Positions 10,819 through 21,884 of a DNA stretch of 29,197 nt are shown piece after piece (within the stretch, counting starts at the first letter, position 1; each line of letters opens with the position of its first letter). A program made the translations under genes and the position numbers. Location of the stretch: NCBI GenBank assembly GCA_015680685.1, contig MNCI01021017.1, positions 289,207-318,403 of the forward strand, given 5' to 3'. Source of the stretch: Gnetum montanum. Lineage: Eukaryota; Streptophyta; Gnetopsida; Gnetales; Gnetaceae. A model generated the notes under the pieces. It did not search any database, was not told where the DNA came from, and saw only the letters and a program-made list of their open reading frames with translations.

Positions 10819-11396
10819 CCCCTGCAAACGACACTCAAAAGGTTGGATTTTTGCAGAAAGAAGGAGCATTTTTTCATTGAATAAAGTGGTTGGCAAAATT
10901 TTGTTGGCAAGCTTAGCAATTGTTGACAATATCAAGTTGGAATTTTGCTTTGGCATTTGGCATTGGCTCTTTGTATTGGCATTTTTGTACTGTTGACTTT
11001 TAAGTTCTTACTCAAAGGCATAGTTGGTACACTTTGAGCATTCTGGTCATTCTTGAATTCTCTGTGCGTCTCCAGCACTATGTAACTTGTTATACATTTC
11101 AAACAAGGAAGAGAATCAAACTTGTGATCTTGCGGCAGTGCATTTCCTTATCCCAGCTCATTCTGTTATTTCTTCATTATTATCGCTATTTAGCATTATT
11201 TTCTGCATTCTTGCATTTATTAATCATCAGTTTTGCCTCACATATCTCGTACTTAAAAAAACATTCACAAAAGGTTAAGATACACTGATTAAGTCCCTGT
11301 CTGATCAACTAGACCATTCAAGGCACACCGCTTCCATTGTATCCAGCATGACCCTCGCATGGATTCAGGGTTAAAACTATTTTCCCGAAAACCTCT

Positions 11397-11406
11397 TGGT
11401 GTTTCC
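11397..11406 (+). other. Primer-binding-like site after LTR-A
   Basis: TGGTGTTTCC matches the common TGGCGCCC-type start of Ty3/gypsy primer-binding sites if several C-to-T changes are allowed. The sites at 13137 and 21800 sit in the same context. The tRNA cannot be assigned. Confidence 0.4.
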
Positions 11407-11409
11407 ATC

Positions 11410-13095
11410 CACCGACATTTTCGGTTGCTACATAAAGTCTCTATGGTTGAAGTTCCTATAATGACACATAGTTGTAAGGAGAAATGCTAAAACTCAATTC
11501 TTCACTAGAACCTTAACAAGCTCAATACATCATCAAGGTCCTATAGGGTAATATTAAGGCCTTTTCCTAGTCATATGAAGTTATTCTAGTCCTAGACCCA
11601 TGCTTAGTACAACACAACATCATACTAGACCCTAGCATTAGAGAAGTTAAGAAAAATGTGCAAAAGATTAGACTTGATTTGGCCTTGGTAGTCCATGACC
11701 ACAAACTCTACCAACCTACTTTCATTAGGGCTATTGACTATGCAGAATGGGTGTCCAACTTAGTGGTAGTTCCTAAGAAAAATGGAAGTATCCATATTTG
11801 CATCAACTTTAGAGATCTAAATAAGGTAATAATCAAGGATTACATTCCTTTTCCTAGTACTGATTAACTTATCAATACTATGGTCGAACATGCCTTAATG
11901 TCCTTTATGGATGGGTAGTCAGGATACAACCATATTAGGATCAACCTAGAACACTAACTCAGAATTACCTTCATGAATTCTTGGAGTATATTTTGCTATA
12001 CTATGATGCCCTTTGGCCTTAAGAATATAGGAGCAAGTTATTAGAGAGAAATGACATATATCTTCAGTTATTATATGCTAGGCTTGTTCAAAAATTACAT
12101 AGATGACATTGCCATTATTTTCAAAGTGCTCAACAACCATGCCAATGAGTTAGATCTTGTGTTTAAATGATGCCTCAAGTACAAGCTAGGCTCAATACCA
12201 AGAAGTATGTTGTTGGTGTCAAGACTAGTAAGATTCTTGGCTTTGTAGCATTTGAAGCAAGGATATGTGTTGATCTTGATAAGGTTAAGGCCATATCCAA
12301 ATTAGTAGTGCCTACAAATCTTAAGGAGCTTTAGGAACTACAAGGAAAATTGCAATTTATTCATAGGTTTATTACTAGGCTTACTAATAAGTTGCAACTC
12401 ATGAAATAATTGCCTAAGAAAGGGGTTCACTATGAGTGGATGGCTCAATTTTGAGAGGCCTTTGAAAACCTTAAGTAAGAGTTGGCACAGTTGTTGATAG
12501 TCTATCCTCTACAAGAGGGTAAACCATTTTACATCTACTTACCTCTCTAATCTATAAAAAATGTGATGATGGAGATGAGATGCCTATGTACTAATTAGTT
12601 ATGCATTAGTTGCCCAAAAAACCTAATACATTGAAGTGGAGAAGTATTATTTAGCACTAGTCTTCTCATTAAAGAAGTGGAGACACTACCTCTTCAGAAG
12701 CCAAGTTAACATCATTTACAAAGATAACATACTTAGAGCCATAATGAACAACATCTATGAGAGTAGCTGTATAGCCTTATGAAAAGCCATAATAGCAGAG
12801 TTTGAACTTTATTAGATCTCTCAATCTTCAATGAAATGTCAAGCTATAGTCATACAACTTACTATTTTTCCTATTGATGACCAAGAAACCATAGATCAGG
12901 AGTTTCCTAATGAATACATCAACATTGTTAGCCAAGTACTTGAGGGCTATGAGGTGATCATGCACTTTGATGAAGCTTCAATAGCACTTGGGGCTAGTCC
13001 ACTACTATAATTCTCCCATTTGGTGAAATATGATCCTTTTCCTATTATTTTGAGATTCCATGTACCAACAACATAGCGGGGTAAGAAGGCCTCCC
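11410..13095 (+). pseudogene. pol: Second Tat-like RT-RNase H pseudogene, truncated
   Basis: Homologous to 4900-6540. RT includes EWVSNLVVVPKKNGS near 11750, MMPFGLKN near 12005 and the catalytic YIDD at 12096-12107. RNase H includes LKKWRHYLF near 12670. The second RNase H begins at HFDEAS near 12963 and breaks off near 13090. No integrase follows. There is a one-base shift near 12190 and a small deletion near 12545, plus many stops. Where the first copy has a stop at 5935, this copy still reads PLQ, so the original codon there was probably CAG. It starts within about 100 bases of the LTR-A PBS, so leader, gag and protease are missing. Confidence 0.85.
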
Positions 13096-13104
13096 ATTTC
13101 TAGA

Positions 13105-13146
13105 GGACATTTTGGATCTAAGGGTAAAATTATTTTTGTGCCTAGG
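13105..13146 (+). other. LTR tail and primer-binding-like site of a third copy
   Basis: The bases ggatctaagggtaaaatta followed by tgtgcctagg (13137-13146) match the end of LTR-C and its PBS (21776-21810), continuing for about 70 bases. They directly follow the broken RNase H of the second pol copy, so this is a rearrangement junction. Confidence 0.45.
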
Positions 13147-14150
13147 ATATTCTAATTCCCATTCCAACAATTGAATTTTTTAGGTATAATAGTTTTTTGG
13201 TGCTAGAAGAAGGTCTTCTACCCAAATTCTTGGTCATAAACCTTGTTTCTAATCTTTTCCCAACACCAAGTCTATTCTATTTGTTCATTAAGAAACCTAC
13301 CAAAATATTCCATTATTGCCAAAACCATTTCCCACATACACTAGCATAGTGTGATAATATCATTGTATTTCCACTATGATCTCATAGCATATTCAATCTC
13401 ATAAACCAGTTTCCATTTTATGAGCTCTATTCCATTATGAAAACCTCATTTTTGTCCAGAAGGACATATTCCGTTCCGAAAGAATTTTCCATTCCAAAAG
13501 ACATATTTCATTCTAGAAGCCATTTTCCATTATGAAAATCATTTTACCATTTTTTTGGAAACATATTCCATTTCTAGAAACACATTCCATTTCATAACCT
13601 AGTTTTCATCTGCAAAACCTAGTTCCATTTGGTGTAGAATCCAATGAAATAAACAACTTTTCTTAATTCTTTCTATGATTGAATAGACCACTTTTTCCAA
13701 TTTCATTGGTTAGGGACTATCACATAAACCCAATTTCATCAATGAAGGAATAGATCATATAAACCAATTCCATATATGATGGAATAGACCATTTTTTCCA
13801 TTTCATTGCTCTACATGATTAGGAATAGCCAACAGAAATATTTTCTACTACACAGTACACAACCACCTAATGTGCAACATTTTATAGTAGTGATTTCCCA
13901 CTAAATTTCCATTTTTAGCCATCTACATTAGTGGATTATCCCACTTATTACATTTTTTTTTACTAAAAACCATCTTTTAACAATGTCTTTTACTTGATCA
14001 ACTGTCCTATCCATTAACCTTACAAAAATGACATTCAACCAAGATGTAGTTCATGTTTATGACCCAAAAGACCTTGTAGTCATAGAATGAAGGTAATCAC
14101 TTAGACAAAGGGGAAAAAACTTAGATTTTATAGTTATCAATAAGGAGTTC
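13147..14150 (+). other. Leader region with degenerate ttccatt repeats
   Basis: No coding recognised. From about 13430 to 13620 the words ccattttccatt, ttccattccaaaag and atattccattt recur irregularly, and from 13640 to 13830 gaatagacca / atttcattg words recur. They resemble the repeats in LTR-C (20603-20970), so part of this stretch may be misplaced LTR sequence instead of true leader. Confidence 0.4.
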
Positions 14151-15560
14151 TAGCACAAACAAGGATTACTATTGAACCTTGCCTAGGGGTTCCATCTCTT
14201 CTCTTGAGGACTTAATTAACCAATTTGTCAACTACTTCAAATACAAGTTGAAGCTAGATGTCACATTGGATCAACTAATGAAGGTGAAGCAAGGTCCACT
14301 TAAACAAGTCAAAAGGTTCATTCAAAGCTAGAATTGAACACTTAACAAAATTCCAAAGCCTATTGTTAAGATTAATGACTTGGCCATCTACAAGGGAGTA
14401 GTAAATGACTTTGTCATGTTAAATCTTTACTACCTAAAGCCATAGTCACTATGCCAAGCCTTCTTGCAAACTAAGAAGATGAACATCAAGGAGGTATCTA
14501 AGGCAAGCAACAACCTAGCCTAGTGGCCTATAAAAATCAACATGTAAGAAGGGATAGGGATAAAACCAAGTAAGAACATACAAATGTGACCATAGTAGCA
14601 AAAGGCTCAAAAAAATAAGAGATGTGGGGATCACCATCATGCAACACATTCCAAGACTCATCACAACCATCCACTTCTTGCACTCCAAATCAATCAAGAT
14701 CAAACTTTGGATGTAAGGATAGGTCTAAGTATACAAGGCTGCCTATGCAGCCCTGTGAGCTTCTAGAATAGTTTCTTAAAGACAACTATATACAACATAA
14801 ACAACTATTTTAGAAAGCTTGTAAGAGGTATGATCATCTTTCCAACATAACTAGAGATGTAATGATGGTTGCCAAAGATGATCCAAAGCTATTAGAGTAC
14901 TTTAGACTAGATAGGTATTGCCATTATTCATAAAATGGTTAGTCAAGACACTGATTTTTGTCTAACATTAAAGGTTGACCTCTAGAAGATGATATACCAC
15001 ATATACTTGGTGTTGAATGAGGCCAACTCTCCAAGCACCAATGGTAACTCTTACACTGTAGCCTCATTCATAGTAACCAAATGGTGTAATCATTCTATGG
15101 AATCATTTGTCATCAAAGTGCCACCATAGCCATAAAAAATGAAGCCTAGAGAGCCATTAGTCATATGGGTATCACCGCCTCCAACCCCTAAGAATCCATT
15201 TTTTGTATGTGTCCCATCTTTAGTAGTATCAACATCGCAACCAAGACCATGACTTACTAATCCTTCAAAGCCTAGGGAACCATGTATTATCCAAGTCCCT
15301 CAATCTTCAATGAGTAAGCCTATAACAATCCATGATCAAGGTCCACCTATAGTGGTCCAAAACTCAGAGGTTAGCAAGAAACCATAATTACAATAATGAT
15401 GAAATCAACTTGTCACCAAACTAACAACAAAGTTCATTGAAGGTAACCTATGAAAAAAGGCTTTGAAACAACATACAATAAGATCCACTACATCCATAAA
15501 CAAGGGGTCCAAGGCACATGCACCAAAGCCTAACCCACAAACTCTAGGAAGGATGGAGGA
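14151..15560 (+). pseudogene. gag: Tat-like gag pseudogene
   Basis: The retrotransposon gag core runs from about 14185 (GSISSLEDLINQFVNYFKYK) through a VTLDQLMKVKQGPLKQV block near 14265 to SLCQAFLQTKKM near 14450. Its pattern is characteristic of the plant gag domain that forms the capsid-like particle. The C-terminal region continues with DRSKYTRLPM near 14720 and SQDTDFCLTLKVDL near 14945, which have direct counterparts in the inverted fragment at 21885-22366. After 15060 a proline-rich stretch leads toward protease. Many stops and small shifts are present, and it is not translatable as it stands. Confidence 0.8.
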
Positions 15561-15649
15561 TGTATGAACTAGTAAGGTTGAAATATTACATGCTTGGTAA
15601 AGAATTTATTTATAATAATGGAGAAAACAAAATAGTATTTAAAATAAAA

Positions 15650-16275
15650 GAACATGTCACTAAACTTGAATGACCTAGTCATGAATTATCCTACTCATAG
15701 GGACATTCTAGATCAAGTGTTAATTGCTATCTCTATGAGTGGAGACATGGCCACCAATAGAAAGTGGATCCACTTTTTTATTGAGAAAGCTTCACTTAGA
15801 GAAAATAGGCATTAACCCATGCTCAAATTTCATGATAGTGAGGTGAAGGTTGATTCTAGAAATGAAGAAGTGCTATATACCCCTCTTCTCATTACTATAT
15901 GTGTAGATAGGTACAAGGTCCATCGTGTTCATGCAGATGATGGAATGACAACCAACATCATATCATTTTCTATTGTTGCTAAACTATATCCAAGAGACCA
16001 CAACCTTAGCCCTTAAGTCATTTAATGGCTCATGGGTAGTAGTGCAAGGTTCTACCTCCTTGGATTTTATAGCCATTGAGTAATTTCCTTCATCTACTAT
16101 CTTCCTAGTGGTTGAGGAAACAGCTAGATTTAACTTAATCTTAGAAAGGTCATGGCTAGCAAAGCTTTGGGCATTTTCATCTCCTATACACTAGGAGATT
16201 CATTTACCATATGAGGGAGGAAAAATTATCATTCATGGAGACAACGTGTTACTACCTTCAATTAACTATGTTAAC
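15650..16275 (+). pseudogene. Retropepsin-like protease pseudogene
   Basis: The order and spacing match plant Ty3/gypsy protease. The catalytic-loop region ADDGMTTNIISFSIVAKLY lies near 15930-15990, so the expected D-x-G is read as DDG. A VVEETARFNLILERSW block near 16110 corresponds to the conserved 'NLILGR' strand, and GGKIIIHGDN near 16215 to the C-terminal strand. The enzyme would cut the Gag-Pol polyprotein. It follows gag directly in the same orientation. Several stops show it is dead. Confidence 0.7.
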
Positions 16276-16614
16276 ATTGACTAAGGATTAGAGGTGGAAT
16301 TCCAAGAGGAAACTCTTGATGCTCAGACTAGGGTCACCAACAACAAAGATAATAATGATGCTAGCAACATCAATTGTATAAAATGAAGTTATTCAAAAAA
16401 ATGTGTACAACACATCATGATTAGTAAGAAAGGTGGTGAACATAAGTTTGTATCAAAAGGATTCATAGACTCTCAAAAATCAGACAATGAATTCATAGTA
16501 AACATCTTATCCCTTCTTTTGTTAATGATCGTTTGTTTACTTTTGCAACATTGTATCATGCTTCATGATTAGTGTTAGCCTTATATTCTCTTTTGAGAGT
16601 ATCCCATACTTACT

Positions 16615-16712
16615 AGGCAAGTATGGAGCATGGGCCACTATGGCCATAAACTAGAAATATAGCTCGTTGTGGTCTTAAATTGGCAATATGGCCCACCATG
16701 GCCTAAAATAGG
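16615..16712 (+). repeat. About 33-bp tandem repeat, three units (ccttaaacta family)
   Basis: Units read ggccactatggccataaact, cgttgtggtcttaaattggc and cccaccatggcctaaaatag. They match the arrays flanking the first pol copy. Confidence 0.65.
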
Positions 16713-16714
16713 AA

Positions 16715-16912
16715 AATGACAATTTACAACTGAAAACATGAAACTAATAGTCTAAACCTAAAAAAAAAAATAATATTCTACAACCAAAAAAATGGAATTG
16801 ATAGTTTATGATTGAAAACATGAAAATGCTAATTTGGAACCAAAAACATGAAAATGATAGTTTGGAACCAAAAAAATGAAAATGATAGTGTAGAGTAAAA
16901 AGTATGACATGA
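16715..16912 (+). repeat. About 28-bp A-rich tandem repeat, six to seven units
   Basis: Unit approximately aaaaacatgaaaatgatagt followed by ttggaacc. The three units from about 16815 to 16900 are close to identical and the earlier ones more worn. The reverse strand gives an open phenylalanine-rich frame that is only the repeat. Confidence 0.7.
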
Positions 16913-17474
16913 CTATGGGAAATCACTGATAAAACTTATCATTTTTTTTAAAAATTTGTGGAACCAATCCTAAACCATCCTAACATCCCATTCAATCCCT
17001 AGGAATATGTGATGTTGATGGAAAAACATTTTTAAAGTTTCAAAGTTGTGCATCTTCACAAGGGTAAATGCGTAATGGTAATAAAAAAAATTACGCATTT
17101 ATTATTAGTAATGACTTTACTAAAAAATTCATAAAAAATTAATTGCTTATTTAATTTTGATAATTTCATTGTCCTTGGAATCATAAAACCATGAACTATA
17201 ACCCCATGACAAGGAAACATAAAAAATATTAATAGTTTTTTTAGAAAAAATTGGAATAGTGACCCAACCCTAGCTATCTTACAAAAATCCATTTTCTTGT
17301 TAGCTTATGAAAACACTCATAAAAACAAACAATTCATCCAAATTCAATGATTATACCACTAGTCAAATCCTTGAACGATGAACTAAAAACCTATAACATT
17401 AAAACTAAAAAATTCACAATCATTTATTGTAGAAAAGAATACCAATGTTACATCAAGAAAAAAAAACCAAGAAA

Positions 17475-18180
17475 ACATGACTACACTAGGGAGGCCTGTG
17501 ACTACATTGGCCTAGCAGAGTCATAGAAGGAATATATTGTGGCAATATCAAACAATAGTATACCACTTAAAATGGTCCAAAACTAACTCAGGAAGCCTAG
17601 AACCTTGTCACATTGCATTCAATAATAATTTCACTTTGTTTCAACTCTAAAAACATCAAATTTCCCATGACTACACTAGCATCATGCATGACTACGTTGG
17701 CCTAGTGTAGTCAAATGGGAAATAACTTGAAATCCACTTTTGTTGCCCAAATTTAACCTCTAGATGGTTAATTTAGTCCTCCAATGATCTTGTGCTAACG
17801 TAGGAAGCTGGTAGAGTGCTAAGAGTAACCCTAGAACCTTAGAAAATCACTTATTCGATGCGACTACATTGGTGCTTTCCATGAATATGCTAGACCAATG
17901 TAGTAAGCAATGACACCATGTTTTGCAACCTTTTTGAAGGTAAAAATAATACAAAAACTTGTCAATCTTCAATACCCATCCCTTGCACTAGCTATCTAGA
18001 CCATTAGGAGCCAAAAAGTGATCATACAGACCCTAGGAAACTACCCATCAATGTTGATTATGCTAGGGAATGCATGAATACGTTTGGTTAGGGTATTCAC
18101 CAGTAGAGCCTAGTGTAGTCACAAGAAAAAGTGTTAATTTTACCTTAAAATGGCCCCAAAACTGCCCCCTCATGTGTCCA
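17475..18180 (+). repeat. About 190-bp tandem repeat with a dyad core, four units
   Basis: The core gactacactag...ctagtgtagtc recurs near 17479, 17668, 17859 and 18054 (spacings 189, 191, 195). Each unit also has an aaccctagaacctt-like word about 60 bases before the next core. In the second unit the arms 17669-17679 and 17702-17712 are perfect 11-base inverted repeats. Units are well diverged. Confidence 0.7.
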
Positions 18181-18524
18181 AACTCTCCTAGCAACCCTAT
18201 AGCCTCATACCATGGTCCAATAAGGCCTAAAATTAGCAAAATCTAATACTCTTTTTTCCACCAATATTGATCTTATTTTAGAACATCTATTTCATTTCGA
18301 CTCATGTAGCCTTGTTTCATGGTATTTTTCCTTGTTTTTACCTTGTGATGCATTGTTGACCTTTATTAGCATCAGTTGGCCTTTTCAGTTTCTACATGAC
18401 TTTAGTTTCATGATATCTACCCTATTTTCTCTATTGTGACCTTTGTTGGCCTTCTTTTATCCTTTGATTGGTGTTAGATGATGGTTTGACCATCCTTAAT
18501 ATTCATTTGACATCATGTAACTAT

Positions 18525-18592
18525 GGCCTACCAAGTTCTTAAACTAGTAACATGGCCTACCAAGGCCTTAAACTAGCAAATGTGTAACTTTA
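18525..18592 (+). repeat. Two units of the ccttaaacta tandem repeat
   Basis: Two adjacent units, atggcctaccaagttcttaa and atggcctaccaaggccttaa, each followed by actag. They lie just before the region that corresponds to the spacer end of the first pol copy. Confidence 0.6.
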
Positions 18593-18820
18593 TTTTCCAC
18601 ATTTTTATGGTCATGTTACACCTTGTTTGGCCTTTATTTAACCTTTGTTTCATTTCATTTATTTTCATCTACCTCTCATAGCCTTTGTTAACCTTGTTTT
18701 AATTTTTTTTGACATTGGAATAGCATATTTTTATGTATTTACTAAGGTACTTTATATTATTTTTACATTATTTACTCATTTTTACTAGGTGTTACTTGAT
18801 GGCCTTATGTTGCCATGTAG

Positions 18821-19165
18821 GATTGAGCTAGAAGTATAAGGGAGCAAATTGGACTAGCCTTAAAGCCTAAATGGGCACCTCTTGTGATGTTTATTAGACC
18901 AAGTTGGACTAACCCTCTAAAATAATTTTACTATATAGCCATAATGCTTTGAGGTAGCCTAATTACTATTAAGCTTAAAGCTAGAAAAATCACAGAGGGT
19001 TCGTTGGTCAAAGTTCCCATCTAAAACCATAATGGTGAAGAGAAAACACATAAGACCAAGTTCCTCACTAGAACTTAAGCCTATTCACAACCTTATCAAG
19101 CCACTGTAATGCAACACTAAAGCCATCACATAATCCTCATTACATCTAACACTCAAATGTTTTCT
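18821..19165 (+). pseudogene. pol: RT 5' remnant of the third copy, truncated
   Basis: Nucleotide-level match to 11410-11580. The blocks ggttcgttggtcaaagttcc, aagttcctcactagaactta and atcaagccactgtaatgcaa correspond in order to sequence just before RT in the second copy. Similarity ends near 19165, before the catalytic RT motifs. RT, RNase H and integrase are therefore deleted in this copy. No reading frame is open. Confidence 0.55.
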
Positions 19166-19251
19166 TGTAGTGTTGTTCACCATTGTTGATAGGTTTTAAT
19201 GAATGATTAATGTTGATAATTTTTATGGTCTACAATAAGTGACTCTACATG

Positions 19252-19289
19252 TTCTCTCTTTGTCTCTCTCTCTCTATCTCTCTCTCCTT
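19252..19289 (+). repeat. CT microsatellite
   Basis: Interrupted (ct)n/(tctc)n run of about 38 bases, a simple repeat without other context. Confidence 0.8.
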
Positions 19290-20168
19290 GTTTGGAACAA
19301 TGAGTGAACTATAAAACTTTGCAAATCTAATGTACATTACATGGATCTCTCTATGTTTTTGGTCATTATATATGTCCTTATGCACTGTATTGTAACAACA
19401 TGACTTCTTCTTATTGGTTTTATTGTTTCCTTGAAGTTGTTTTTACATGATGAATCCTAGAGTTAGCATGAAGTTGCAACTCATTATAGCAACAAGTCAT
19501 CCTGTGACCTCAATGAGCAAGATTCAGTGAGCTTGTCCTACCATACCAAGAGTGCTGATTTCACACCATGTCTATTACCTTTCCTTAAGTCCAATCCCAC
19601 AACCTAATTATAATTATCCTTATCCTAAGTGACAATGATGATCTATGTTCAGCATTTATGCATTGTGCCACATGACATCCCTTCGTTATGCTCCACCATT
19701 AATTCCATTAAATGTAACAACCCTCATTCAATGGGAAAACTAAATCAAAATTATCCTTGGTAATGAAACCCAATTAAGGTTTCACATCAAAAAATGGGAA
19801 AGAAAATTACCAAGAAGTTGAATGCTCAATAAAGCCAAAAAATACAAGAAAATGGCTCTAAACATGCAAAGGGAGGAGCCTAATGGCCAAAGAAGCCTTA
19901 GAGAATAGTATTGGTTTCTCAAACATATTACTAAGGGACCAATATTTCAAAGAATGAATTACTAGGACCACATTGACCAAACAAAGTGTCATTGCCATGA
20001 ATATAACCATGATGTCAACATTTGGAATTCATTGTTAACCCTCATGACCATCTTCTTAGAGCCAAATACTACCTTTATCATTTACTCATGATGAACTTAT
20101 ACCATCACCATAAGCACTCTTTGATATGGTCCAATGCTACTGGATCAAGCATGAAGAGGGACCATTAG
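19290..20168 (+). other. 3' untranslated stretch before LTR-C
   Basis: No coding recognised. It occupies the position that 8476-9775 has before LTR-A and ends purine-rich (gaagaggg, 20153-20160) just before the LTR start, which would fit a polypurine tract. Confidence 0.4.
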
Positions 20169-20602
20169 TGATAGAACTACAGTGATATTTTGCATTCTTT
20201 GTCGATATCTTTTGGATCAATCCTACAAATATCAACAAAGAGGTGCCTATGAAACACCACCAAAAATTCATGTTGCAAATTGTAACCTCCATTTTCCAAC
20301 TCGTGACAAGAGTTTCATTGAAATGTAAGATTTGTAAATCATGAGCTACAATCTTGCATATCTTAGCTTTTGTGGCTAAAAAATACTTCAAAAGTTATTA
20401 CTGCCTCACTTCCCAAGTGGAAAAAGTTATCTCATGTCTATATTTGGGCTTGGAAATGGCCAAAATTAGCATTTTCATCTATTTTTGAAAGGGTACATCC
20501 TCAAATACACTAGAAGCATTTACCCCCATGGTGTAGATGAAATAAATGGTATTTTCCATTTCCTAGCCAGGATAGTAACCACCAAAAATCCAATGTAGAT
20601 GT

Positions 20603-20746
20603 AGAGTTGAAATTGATGGGATTTTTCATTCTTGAATTGGTGAAATTTTCCATTGTATAATTGGAAACATATTCCATTTTAAAATTGGTAGCATATTCCA
20701 TTTCAGAATTGGTGACATTTTCTATTTTGGAACTAGTGACATTTTT
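20603..20746 (+). repeat. 24-bp tandem repeat, six units, in LTR-C
   Basis: From 20627 five successive 24-base units start cattcttgaattgg, cattgtataattgg, cattttaaaattgg, catttcagaattgg and tattttggaactag. A sixth, more worn unit precedes them. The exact 24-base spacing gives an eight-residue periodic frame on the minus strand, most likely a by-product of the repeat. Confidence 0.85.
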
Positions 20747-21223
20747 CATTTCCATCTTCAATTTCATTTTCCCAATAGTGACAAGCATAGTTACTACAAG
20801 TCTTTAGCATTTGCAGCATGGCCAACATTTTTTAGCATTTTTTGTTGAAAAAATAGAAAGCATTTTTTGTCAATGGAATATACAACTAGTTCCATCGATG
20901 AAATAGAAAGCATTTTTTGTCAATAGAGAAGATAGCATTTTCGATTGACAAAATAGATAGCATTTTCCATCAAGTTCTACTAGTTTTTGACAACCTCATC
21001 ATAGTCCACCAAAACCACCATAGTGAGGATGATGCTAGCATAGTCACAAAGTTTTATTTACTATTTATTGTAAAGAGATGGGTTTTTGTGGCTATGGTGT
21101 ATTCCAAACTTACTATAAATGGAAACTATGCTAAAAATTATATTTGTTAGACCTACAATTAGACACCAATCTATTAGTAATCATGATAGTGATGTATAGA
21201 TCCAAAAGTAGCCAATTCCACCC

Positions 21224-21230
21224 TATAAAA
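21224..21230 (+). promoter_or_regulatory. LTR-C TATA box
   Basis: ccctataaaaatcc aligns with ccctataaatacccc in LTR-A, at nearly the same distance from the LTR start and from the PBS-like site. Confidence 0.55.
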
Positions 21231-21799
21231 ATCCAAAATAGACACTTTGTTCTAATTCCCAACTATTGAGCATTTTCATAAACAAAACTCTATTGCAACC
21301 TTACAACAACCTTGGAAGCAAAAACTAGTATCTCTGCTAGGCACAGAGACTCCCACCTGATACCACTAGTCCAAAGGTGTAATACCAATTTTGTAGCCAT
21401 ATTGCAAATCTTGGTGGAAACAAGTAGGAGTTGTTGAAAACGGGAGTTAGGAAGTACCTAGATCATGGTGTTTCAAGTGTAGATTATAGGCTCCAATAGT
21501 ATTCAAGAATCTACAGTAATTTCCTATGCATCTAGCACAAAAGCCTATACTCCTTTGAACCTTCTACTTTATTTTTTCAAATTTCAATAAAGTTTAAGTT
21601 CATTTTTTGTGTAGATCTAAGTTTCACATTTTTTATATGTGTATCTTTTTGCATCATTTACATTTATATTTTTTGTTTATTTTTACATTTTCATAGCCAT
21701 TTTACACTTCCTTAAGTCCTTGGATAATCAACTAGACCATCTAGTGTCCCTTGGATTCCATTTTTGGAGGCCCTTTGAGATCTGAGGCTAAAAATATTC

Positions 21800-21880
21800 T
21801 AGCACCTAGGATATTTTGTTTCCCATTCTAACAACTAAAGTTACCAAGTCAAATGGTATGGTTATAATAAAAGAGGGCCT
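21800..21880 (+). other. PBS-like site and leader remnant after LTR-C
   Basis: TAGCACCTAGG differs from a TGGCGCC-type PBS start mainly by G-to-A and C-to-T changes. The following tcccattctaacaact matches 13150-13167. The leader then stops where an inverted gag fragment begins. Confidence 0.45.
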
Positions 21881-21884
21881 TAAG

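Larger units (their letters stand above)
9776..11395 (+). mobile_element. LTR-A of the Tat-like family (about 1.6 kb)
   Basis: It begins TGTTAGCG after a purine-rich stretch and runs to a TGG-starting PBS-like site at 11397. It is homologous to LTR-C (20169-21798). Both start with a ...ttctttgtcgatrtct block (where r is a or g) followed by gacaaagagg / aacaaagagg, both have a TATA box about 1,040-1,055 bases in, and both have a PBS-like site 576-586 bases after the TATA box. The middle (10155-10620) is filled with gtagcatagc palindromes, whereas LTR-C holds 24-bp repeats instead. The exact 3' end is uncertain. Pol sequence lies on both sides, so this LTR is either shared by two tandem copies or recombined. 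Confidence 0.7.
16276..18820 (+). other. Protease-RT spacer of the third copy
   Basis: 2.5 kb with no recognisable coding after a short charged remnant near 16430-16480. It holds four tandem arrays, listed separately. It ends in an AG before gattgagc at 18821, matching the site before the first pol copy. The position between protease and RT is where Ogre-type elements carry an intron. Confidence 0.45.
20169..21798 (+). mobile_element. LTR-C of the Tat-like family (about 1.6 kb)
   Basis: Starts TGATAGAAC and contains cattctttgtcgatatct and aacaaagaggtgcctatgaa, matching the start of LTR-A. TATA box at 21224. The 3' part ends with taatcaactagaccatc and a ggctaaaaatattc tail before a PBS-like site, as in LTR-A (tgatcaactagaccattc). 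U3 content differs: 24-bp repeats replace the gtagcatagc palindromes. From 20820 to 20970, atagaaagcattttttgtca words recur. Leader-like sequence follows it. Confidence 0.65.

Noticed and set aside
16744-16926. Phe/His-rich minus-strand frame
   Set aside because: Made entirely by the 28-bp A-rich tandem repeat.
17475-18180. CRISPR-like array
   Set aside because: Repeats are about 190 bases apart, diverged and without uniform short spacers, in clearly plant retrotransposon DNA.
20510-20788. Minus-strand frame with an eight-residue repeat (MEYVSNYT-like)
   Set aside because: The period follows from the 24-bp repeat in LTR-C, and there is no sign of a gene; kept only as a repeat.
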